Assembly (NCBI GenBank): GCA_910577285.1
Contig: CAJTLO010000002.1
Coordinates: 1-64,000 of the forward strand
Source: an uncultured Rikenellaceae bacterium
GTDB lineage: Bacteria; Bacteroidota; Bacteroidia; Bacteroidales; Rikenellaceae
Direction: 5' to 3'
Length of the DNA stretch: 64,000 bases
Below are positions 57,588 through 64,000 of the stretch, in pieces (the stretch's first letter is position 1; each line of letters starts with the position of its first letter). The notes below the pieces were generated by a model. It saw nothing but the letters and a program-made list of their open reading frames with translations, did no database searches and was not told the DNA's origin. A program made the position numbers and the translations under genes.

Positions 57588-57788
57588 TTATAGGTAGTAC
57601 GTTTGCACTGGGTCAAACAATCGAATTATATTTACCGAATCGGAATGGAGTGAGGTAGAATTGTCGTTGGTTTTAGAAACCGCGTCGCGAACATTCCCTC
57701 CCCATGCCTTACATTCCAAAACCGGACAGTTCGTCAGCGGTTCGGTAACGGTAAGTATTATCTTAATATATCGCTCTCTTACGTTCAA
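57588..57788 (-). pseudogene. Possible gene remnant (66 codons)
   Basis: An open frame whose product (ILTVTEPLTNCPVLECKAWG...) has protein-like composition but no start signal and no recognised family. It lies just downstream of the chimeric recombinase/protease ORF, in a region of apparent gene decay. It could be a chance frame. Confidence 0.25.
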
Positions 57789-57917
57789 AACAATTCGGTA
57801 TCTGTTCTGACATCATAGCCGGCATTCCCTTGGGGTGCCTCCGCCGTTGCGGCTTTCTTTCGAGCACCACATCGCTCCGCAACTGCGTACCATACTTTTG
57901 CATATCCGTATTTTCGG

Positions 57918-59474
57918 TCACTGGGCTATGGCATAATCCGCCGGATAACATTGCCTGTACCACTCCAGCGTCCGGTAATATTCGTTCAGGTCTGCGTAGT
58001 CTGCGTAAGGCACGTACATCGAGAGTCCGCAACACTCGTCGAGCGCAAGGCCCAGCATCGTGGGCGTATGCGCTTCGTAAATCACCGTGCGGGCGAGCTG
58101 CGCACGCCAGGCATCGGCAACGGATGCGGGAACGAGGCCGCGGGTTTCCAGCTCACGGACCACGCTTCCCATATCGAACAGGAAGTGGCGGCGGTAGCGG
58201 TCCAGCGGCTGAAGCCGGTTCAGCTCCATACCCGCGAGGGCTTCGGGGTCGGTCGTTAGGGCCGCCCCGAGCACGGAGGCGGTAGCCTCGGCCAGGGCTT
58301 CGAACTGCGAGGTCTCGATAAGCGACACGGTGGCCGAGCGGTATGCGGGCCGCGGGTCGTCGGCATAGTTGCGGTAATAGGTTTCGCATACTGCTCGTAA
58401 ATCGGGTTCCGGGCGCAGCAGCTCCGCCATGATTTCGGCGTACGGAAAGCTGTCGGCGATCACCTCGGCGGGCGAGCAGACGATCCGCTCCGCCTTTACG
58501 CGCAGCGCGTAAAGCGTTTCGGCCGAAGCCATGAAGCAGGCGTCGAACAGGATCCAGTCGAACACTCCGGAGGGAATAGCCTCCGAGAGTTGTTCCACAT
58601 CCAAATACCCTGCGGGGTTCTCGCCCGTGTCCTGCCCGAACCATTTGGTCGGGGGCCAGGAAGCCGAGGAAGATACAGGAACAGAATCCGTCGGGATCGG
58701 CAGAGCCAGAGGAGAGCAGATATCCCGGTAACGGTCGAGGATCGCACGCAACGGCGCAATGATCCTGACCATGAACAACTGTCCGGTCTTGCGGCGACGG
58801 TAGCGGATCACATCGCCATCGATGTCTCCCTGGCGAAGGTAGGCCATATCCACAAACGACATCCCGCGGCAATAGAAGCTGAACAGGAACAGGTCGCGTG
58901 CCACGGCCAAGGGCCCCCGGGGAAGATCGGCTCCCGCCACCAACCTCAGCACCGTGTCGTCCACGGCCAGCTTGCGCGTCTTCTCCACCCGGAAGGGAAC
59001 GCCCTCGAACGGGTCCAGGCCCTTCGGGGCAAACCCCTCCCGCACGGCCCGGTTATAGACCGCACGCAACTTGCTCAGGTAGAACGTCATCGTATTGACA
59101 CTCAGCCCCTCGCGCACCAGGAAATCCCGGAACTCCATAACGGCCGGCTCGTCCAGCTCGCCGACGAGCTCCAGCTCCGAGACGATACGGTCGATCTCGT
59201 GCAACTGGTGGCGCAGGTAACGGTTCACGTTGTCCACGAAACGACGGTGCTCCCGGATATTCAGGTTGGGCACCGCACGGCCCTTCACCGGATCGAATTC
59301 CTCGGGCAATAGTTTGAACGGCGTGAAAACCACCCCGCGCCGACGGGCACGAAGAATCCGGATCACCAGCGTATAACGGTCGCTGGTCGTGTCCTTGCGA
59401 ACGTTGAGCATCGGACGGACGCTCGTACCGCCCGGTTTGGTCCGTGTTTGTGTTTTCTTCTTTTTTATTCCCAT
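57918..59474 (-). CDS. Chimera: front half of tyrosine recombinase fused to back half of clostripain-type protease
   Basis: A 518-aa ORF. Residues 1 to about 255 are a Bacteroidota tyrosine recombinase: basic start GIKKKKTQTRTKP, core-binding domain, catalytic Arg in YCRGMSFVDMAYLR and Lys in YRRRKTGQLF. Box II (RHTW), GHxx and the Tyr nucleophile are absent. From about residue 260 it is the C-terminal part of a C11 peptidase: KWFGQDTG, WILFDACFMAS (catalytic Cys, about 313), VCSPAEVIADSFPYAEI, and the natural end CGLSMYVPYADYADLN. The C11 His (SHG) and signal peptide are missing. Neither half should be active alone. It is best read as a recombination scar. Confidence 0.8.
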   Translation of the reverse strand: MGIKKKKTQTRTKPGGTSVRPMLNVRKDTTSDRYTLVIRILRARRRGVVFTPFKLLPEEFDPVKGRAVPNLNIREHRRFVDNVNRYLRHQLHEIDRIVSELELVGELDEPAVMEFRDFLVREGLSVNTMTFYLSKLRAVYNRAVREGFAPKGLDPFEGVPFRVEKTRKLAVDDTVLRLVAGADLPRGPLAVARDLFLFSFYCRGMSFVDMAYLRQGDIDGDVIRYRRRKTGQLFMVRIIAPLRAILDRYRDICSPLALPIPTDSVPVSSSASWPPTKWFGQDTGENPAGYLDVEQLSEAIPSGVFDWILFDACFMASAETLYALRVKAERIVCSPAEVIADSFPYAEIMAELLRPEPDLRAVCETYYRNYADDPRPAYRSATVSLIETSQFEALAEATASVLGAALTTDPEALAGMELNRLQPLDRYRRHFLFDMGSVVRELETRGLVPASVADAWRAQLARTVIYEAHTPTMLGLALDECCGLSMYVPYADYADLNEYYRTLEWYRQCYPADYAIAQ

Positions 59475-60128
59475 GTATACCTCCTTTTTTAACGGTTAAT
59501 AATCGGCCAAGCGCAAAGTCGGCATTTCAGACCGGATAATACTGTATTCGGACATCGGAAAAGACGGAAAGCAAAGCCGGGGGAATCCCCTCGGAGGAGA
59601 ATCCGAAAACCCGTGAAGAAAAAGTGGCCTTATCATTGTATTTTTCGTTGTCTTTTTATTGCGGTACGTTTATATATGAACCATAATCATGACTTATTCG
59701 GAATAACCCCTGCCGTACCTACGTGGCGCCATCGGGGCCTATCGCGGCTCGAACGTCACGGAAGCAGCCGGCCACACGCAATCCGGCCGTTTACGGGGTA
59801 CGGCTCACCGATGAACAGGTGCTAAACAGGTGCAGGATATTAAGAAAGGACAACCCGCCTACATCGAAGGAATCCAATATCGAGAAGGAGGCCTACGACG
59901 GCTATTTAGTCGTGGACGACAAACTGACTGAGGGATGGACCGATCCCCATGCGAGTGGGTACAGTACGGGGAATATACCATGCGGTGCATGGAAAGGGAT
60001 TTGACAGAAAAAGGATTTGTCGCCCGCACACTCGTACAATGATACAGTATAAAGACAGAAGGCAGGGCCCTACCTGATGTAAGTAAGGGCAAATAGAGCC
60101 GTTGCCTTTTCGTTACCTCGTCCTATGA
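59475..60128. other. Gene-decay region upstream of the chimera
   Basis: No intact gene. Short frames in different phases (for example KEAYDGYLVVDDKLTEGW near 59890-59940 and EWVQYGEYTMRCMERDLTEK near 59950-60010) look like fragments of a protein broken by frameshifts, but no family is recognisable. Confidence 0.4.
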
Positions 60129-60166
60129 TAAAAAAATGCAACAGCCCGATTTCTCAGACTGTTGCA
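60129..60166 (-). terminator. Terminator of nfnAB
   Basis: On the minus strand TGCAACAG (60166-60159) pairs with CTGTTGCA (60144-60137), followed by a run of T. It lies about 90 bases after the nfnB stop. Confidence 0.75.
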
Positions 60167-60258
60167 ATTCTTTAAAGGCACTCCGGAAAGGAGCTCGGCT
60201 CCTTCCCGTTACGCTTGTCCGCCTTCCCGCCGACAGGGTGCCGGCAGGGAGGGCTTCG

Positions 60259-61650
60259 CTACTCCGTTTTTCCCTTGATATAGGCGTCTATCGCAGCGGC
60301 AGCCTTGCGTCCCGCCCCCATGGCGAGGATAACCGTGGCCGCACCCGTAACGGCATCGCCGCCGGCGAACACGCCCTCGCGCGTGGTAGCCCCTTCGTCG
60401 TTGGCTATCAGTCCGCCCCAACGGGTGGTCTGAATCCCTTCGGTCGTAGAGGCGATCAGGGGATTGGGGGAGGTTCCGAGCGACATGATCACGGTATCGC
60501 ACGGTATCTCGAATTCGGACCCCGACACCGCTTTCGGAGAACGGCGCCCGGATTCGTCGGGCTCGCCGAGCTCCATGCGGATGCAGCGCACGCCCTTCAC
60601 CCAGCCCTCCTCGTCACCGATGATTTCCAGCGGATTGACGAGCATCTCGAACTTCACGCCCTCCTCTTTGGCGTGATGCACCTCCTCCTGGCGGGCGGGA
60701 AGCTCCGCCTCGGAACGACGGTAAACGATGTAGGCATCGGCCCCCAGACGCTTGGCCGTGCGCACGGCGTCCATGGCCACGTTGCCGCCGCCCACGACCA
60801 CCGTCCGTTCACCCACGTAAACGGGCGTGTCGGACTCTTCGAGGTAGGCCTTCATCAGGTTGTTGCGCGTCAGGAACTCGTTGGCCGAGAGCACGCCGTT
60901 GAGGTTCTCGCCCGGAATACCCATGAACTTGGGCAAACCGGCACCCGAACCGACGAATACGGCCTCGAACCCTTCGTCGCACATCAGGCTGTCGATGGTG
61001 ACGGTACGCCCTACGATGGTGTCGGTTTCAAACCGGACACCCAGCGCCTTCACCTTCTCTATCTCCCGGGCCACCACTTTGTCTTTGGGCAGACGGAACT
61101 CCGGAATACCGTACTGAAGCACTCCGCCGAGTTTGTGCAACGCCTCGAACACCGTCACTTCGTAGCCCAGCTTGGCCAGGTCGGCCGCACAGGCCAGTCC
61201 CGAAGGACCGCTGCCGATGACAGCCACCTTATGACCGTTGGAAGCGACCGACGGACGCTTCGCGCCGCCGTGCTCCAGCTCCCAGTCGCCCACGAACCGC
61301 TCCAGCTTGCCGATAGCCACCGGCTCGCCCTTGATGCCGAGCACACACGCCCCCTCGCACTGCGCCTCCTGCGGACAGACACGGCCGCACACCGAAGGCA
61401 ACGAGGAGTCCTCGGCGATCACACCGGCCGCACCGGCCAGGTCGCCCTCCAACAGCCGCGCGATGAAATTGGGTATCTTGACGGAAACCGGACAGTGCGC
61501 CATGCACTGGGGGTTCTTACAGTTCAGGCAACGCGAAGCCTCCAGCTGCGCTTCGTTCAGGTCGTACCCGTAACAAACCTCCTCGAAGTTCGTCGCCCTT
61601 ATTTGCGGATCCTGCTCCCGCACCGGAACGCGGGGAATCTTATTTGCCAT
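60259..61650 (-). CDS. NfnB/GltD-type flavoprotein, NADPH-binding large subunit
   Basis: A 463-aa protein. Two N-terminal Cys clusters (CLNCKNPQCMAHCP and CGRVCPQEAQCEGAC) fit [4Fe-4S] sites; FAD-binding VIGSGPSGLACAADL (about 144-158) and NAD(P)-binding VVVGGGNVAMDAVRT (about 285-299) follow. By itself it would be called GltA/GltD-like glutamate synthase small subunit. However, it follows an NfnA-type gene with no large GltB nearby, so it is likelier the large subunit of the NADH-dependent ferredoxin:NADP oxidoreductase, an electron-bifurcating transhydrogenase. Confidence 0.82.
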   Translation of the reverse strand: MANKIPRVPVREQDPQIRATNFEEVCYGYDLNEAQLEASRCLNCKNPQCMAHCPVSVKIPNFIARLLEGDLAGAAGVIAEDSSLPSVCGRVCPQEAQCEGACVLGIKGEPVAIGKLERFVGDWELEHGGAKRPSVASNGHKVAVIGSGPSGLACAADLAKLGYEVTVFEALHKLGGVLQYGIPEFRLPKDKVVAREIEKVKALGVRFETDTIVGRTVTIDSLMCDEGFEAVFVGSGAGLPKFMGIPGENLNGVLSANEFLTRNNLMKAYLEESDTPVYVGERTVVVGGGNVAMDAVRTAKRLGADAYIVYRRSEAELPARQEEVHHAKEEGVKFEMLVNPLEIIGDEEGWVKGVRCIRMELGEPDESGRRSPKAVSGSEFEIPCDTVIMSLGTSPNPLIASTTEGIQTTRWGGLIANDEGATTREGVFAGGDAVTGAATVILAMGAGRKAAAAIDAYIKGKTE

Positions 61651-61747
61651 ACTTTCTCTTACGATCTTTTTATGCGGGCCCGGCCCGCGTTATCCTTTTT
61701 CTCTCGGGCGGCTGGGCGGCCGGCAACGTGCCTCCGCCCCCGCACCG

Positions 61748-62605
61748 CTACTCTCCGCGACCGATCCGGCAACGGTGGTCGGCTACCGTCTCCTTGGTCT
61801 TGTACATCCTCTGGCGGCGCATCGCCTCATCGAAGTCGATCAGCGACGCATCGAACTCGGGTCCGTCCACACAGGCGAATTTCATCTTGCCGCCGATGCT
61901 CACCCGACAGGCACCGCACATTCCCGTTCCGTCGATCATCAGCGTATTGAGGCTGGCGATGGTCCGGATGCCGTATTCGCGCGTGGCCAGTGACACGAAC
62001 TTCATCATGATCATCGGACCGATGGTCACCACCTCGTCGTACCGTTTCCCGCGGTTGTCGATGAGCTCCTTCATCAGTGCGGTGACATTGCCGTGGAAAC
62101 CCTCGCTCCCGTCGTCGGTGGAGATGTAGAGGTTTCCCGCCACCTTGCGCAGCTCCTCCGTGATGATGAGCATCTCCCGGCTGCGGGCACCCACGATCAC
62201 ATCGACCTGGACGCCGTGCTCGTGCAGCCACTTCACCTGCGGATAGACCGGTGCGGCACCCACGCCGCCGGCAATGAAGAGGAACCTGCGTGCACGCAGG
62301 GCCTCCGGATCCTCGTGTATGAACTCCGAGGGCTGTCCGAGCGGACCGGCGAAATCGGCCAGCGCACCGCCCTCCTCGAGGGCGACCATCTTACGGGTAG
62401 AGGCGCCGACAGCCTGTATCACGATGCAGACCGTCCCCTTCTCCCTGTCGTAATCGGCAATGGTGAGCGGTATCCGCTCCCCGTCGTCGGTACCGCGCAC
62501 GATCACGAACTGGCCGGGCTGGGCCGCTTTGGCCACACGCGACGCTTCGACATTCATCAACCAGATGTCCGGCGCGAGCAGCCTCTTTTCTATTATCCTG
62601 AACAT
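61748..62605 (-). CDS. NfnA-type FAD/[2Fe-2S] small subunit
   Basis: A 285-aa ferredoxin-NADP reductase-like protein (PyrK/sulfide dehydrogenase beta family): FAD-binding GQFVIVRGTDDGERIPLTI, NAD-binding FIAGGVGAAPVYPQ (about 110-123), and a C-terminal cysteine cluster DGTGMCGACRVS...FACVDGPEFD for a [2Fe-2S] centre. With the NfnB-type gene 97 bases downstream it probably forms NfnAB, balancing NADH, ferredoxin and NADPH. Confidence 0.82.
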   Translation of the reverse strand: MFRIIEKRLLAPDIWLMNVEASRVAKAAQPGQFVIVRGTDDGERIPLTIADYDREKGTVCIVIQAVGASTRKMVALEEGGALADFAGPLGQPSEFIHEDPEALRARRFLFIAGGVGAAPVYPQVKWLHEHGVQVDVIVGARSREMLIITEELRKVAGNLYISTDDGSEGFHGNVTALMKELIDNRGKRYDEVVTIGPMIMMKFVSLATREYGIRTIASLNTLMIDGTGMCGACRVSIGGKMKFACVDGPEFDASLIDFDEAMRRQRMYKTKETVADHRCRIGRGE

Positions 62606-62654
62606 AAACGATATATTTGGTTATAATTCTGTTACAAACGTCTCGGGTGCCCTC

Positions 62655-63743
62655 TCAGTACACCTCGGCCCCCACGCGCACTTCGCGGAAGGGCCGCTCG
62701 GGATCGTTCACTACGAACGACACCCCGCCCGCCACCGGGCCATAAGCCTCCTCGCCGATCTTCAGCGTTACCGGCACGGTCAGCGACGCTCCGGGGCGCA
62801 CGACCGTTCCCGCCTCCAGCGGACACTCCGTGCCGCGCCTGAGCGACACGCTGCGGACGATCAGGTCGCTCCGACCGCCGTTCGTTATCCGTACATCGAG
62901 CGTCCGGTCCTCACCGGGAGCCACACTTCCGAAATGCCGGTACATCGGCGACACCTCGCAGCGGGCAGCACCCGCCTTCTCTTTGCCGCCGAAGTCGTCC
63001 ACCGCAACGGCATGGACCGTAAAAGGCAATCCGGACTCCTCGCCGGCCACCGAGAAGTAGATCCGCTCGGCCAGCGGGCCGTATACCGCATCGCCTTCGC
63101 TCAGGTCGAAGGCGAACGTCACCAATCCCTTCTCCCCCGGCGCAAGCCGTTGCGGAGCGGCGATCTTCAGCCGTCCGCTGCCGCCGGCACTCCTCACAAC
63201 CAACGGTACCTCGTTGCGGGAGGTATTCACGATGCCCACCGCCACGGACCGCACACTGCCGTTCTCCACATATCCGAACGCCACATGCAACGTTTCCGCC
63301 CGCAGGCCGCCGGTCAGCGCGAAGGGATAGGCCTCCTCCACACCGCGCGGACGTCCGATCACCGACCCCTTCACCCGGAGCAGGTTCCGGCCGCCGTTGC
63401 TGTACACGGCAATCCCTTTGGAGAAGCCTCCCGAATAGTTCTCCGGATCGAACACCACCGTCACCGAACCGCTCTCGCCCGGCCGCACCGGCTCCCGGGA
63501 GTAGTCGACCGCGGTACAACCGCAGTCCACCGCGATGCGCGTAATCACCGCAGCCGCAGCGCCGGTATTGGTGAAAACGAATTCATGCTCCACCTTCCCG
63601 TCCACCTCGCGCAGCGTACCGAAATCCCATTCGTACTCATCGAAAACGAGCGCGGAAGTGCTGTTCTGCGCCCTGCCGGCCACACAGGCCAGGAGGGTCG
63701 TCGCCAGCCACAGCGCCCTTTTCAACAATCCGTACATCTTCAT
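62655..63743 (-). CDS. DUF1573 secreted protein (362 aa)
   Basis: Signal peptide (ALWLATTLLACVAGRAQ), then tandem Ig-like ASH/MSP-type DUF1573 domains: FDEYEWDFGTLREVDGKVEHEF...ITRIAVDCGCTAVDY near residues 33-80, with the typical GCT motif, then three more beta repeats. Common in Bacteroidota, envelope-located, function unknown. A TAGATTTG box (63767-63760, minus) lies 17 bases upstream. Confidence 0.82.
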   Translation of the reverse strand: MKMYGLLKRALWLATTLLACVAGRAQNSTSALVFDEYEWDFGTLREVDGKVEHEFVFTNTGAAAAVITRIAVDCGCTAVDYSREPVRPGESGSVTVVFDPENYSGGFSKGIAVYSNGGRNLLRVKGSVIGRPRGVEEAYPFALTGGLRAETLHVAFGYVENGSVRSVAVGIVNTSRNEVPLVVRSAGGSGRLKIAAPQRLAPGEKGLVTFAFDLSEGDAVYGPLAERIYFSVAGEESGLPFTVHAVAVDDFGGKEKAGAARCEVSPMYRHFGSVAPGEDRTLDVRITNGGRSDLIVRSVSLRRGTECPLEAGTVVRPGASLTVPVTLKIGEEAYGPVAGGVSFVVNDPERPFREVRVGAEVY

Positions 63744-63947
63744 AAAAAATAAGGCTCTGCAAATCTATAAAATATTCACGTAACGAAACACCATCCTCCC
63801 CAAGAAACGACAGGCATATCGGAGGGCGCTTCCGCCGCCCTCCCCCGGCAGCGATACTCCCTCCTCGGAAGGGGGGCGCCCTCCGACCGCCCCTTCGAGC
63901 CGAAAACCGACCGGATGCAAATTATCGCAGAGTTTTCCGCAAAAAAT
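63744..63947. other. Intergenic spacer at right edge
   Basis: Contains the leftward DUF1573 promoter at its left end and an inverted GC-rich stretch near 63815-63890. No gene seen. Confidence 0.4.
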
Positions 63948-63978
63948 TTTGCACAGAAAAATATTTGCTCTATATTTG
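63948..63978 (+). promoter_or_regulatory. Consensus promoter pointing off the right edge
   Basis: TTTG (63948-63951), 19-base spacer, TATATTTG (63971-63978). It would drive a gene beginning just beyond the window. Confidence 0.7.
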
Positions 63979-64000
63979 CATCCCGAAACGGAGAACCAAC

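Noticed and set aside
59723..60004. 93-codon frame near the chimera
   Set aside because: No start signal or family; treated as part of the gene-decay region.
1..64000. CRISPR array or rRNA operon
   Set aside because: No regularly spaced short repeats with unique spacers and no rRNA sequence were seen.

Overview
Organism. The window is chromosomal DNA of a Bacteroidota bacterium, most likely a gut Bacteroidales close to Alistipes/Rikenellaceae; the genus is an inference from overall gene content. Supporting signs are promoters of the form TAnnTTTG (several exact TATATTTG boxes), weak Shine-Dalgarno sequences, many SPII lipoproteins, BACON, DUF4493, PCMD, DUF4290 and DUF1573 families, a PorV-like type IX secretion barrel, and a DUF4492-cydA-cydB cluster.

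Region 1 (1 to about 10.6-10.9 kb): the early region of a Mu-like transposable prophage that continues past the left edge. A LexA/S24-type repressor faces right. A long leftward early operon follows: Ner-like HTH protein, small genes, SprT-like zinc protease, DDE transposase (MuA type), AAA+ ATPase (MuB type), three tandem paralogous coiled-coil genes, GemA-like protein, KilA-N/antirepressor-like protein, then a terminator. Beyond it lies a separately promoted ADP-ribosyltransferase-like gene. Hairpin elements precede several start codons, and operator-like repeats lie around and inside the repressor gene.

Region 2 (10.9-26 kb): cytochrome bd oxidase (DUF4492, cydA, cydB). Next is a tight leftward seven-gene operon of five surface lipoproteins (fimbrillin-like, DUF4493, PCMD) and two outer-membrane beta-barrels, then an EamA permease.

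Region 3 (26-38 kb): a complete RND efflux system (adaptor, pump, outer-membrane factor), then three BACON-domain lipoproteins.

Region 4 (38-49.8 kb): groES-groEL, a DEAD-box helicase, an operon with an FtsX-type permease, menG/ubiE, a LEA2-like lipoprotein and a SPOR protein, followed by a very cysteine-rich lipoprotein; then an SDR, a YugP-type membrane protease, tRNA-Leu(UAG) and a PorV-like barrel.

Region 5 (50-54.2 kb): the most striking locus. A tyrosine recombinase gene sits between two 23-bp inverted sites (22/23 identical), each built as arms around an asymmetric 7-bp centre. A consensus promoter just inside the left site points out of the segment. Inversion would aim it at the adjacent gene for a collagen-like, coiled-coil surface lipoprotein. 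This looks like a self-contained phase-variation switch, read here in the orientation that leaves the lipoprotein without a visible promoter.

Region 6 (54.3-64 kb): DUF4290, a TlpA-like lipoprotein without its CXXC, and LpxH. Then comes a chimeric ORF joining the front half of a tyrosine recombinase to the back half of a clostripain (C11) protease, flanked by gene-poor, apparently decayed DNA. The window closes with the NfnAB transhydrogenase pair, a DUF1573 protein, and a consensus promoter pointing off the right edge.
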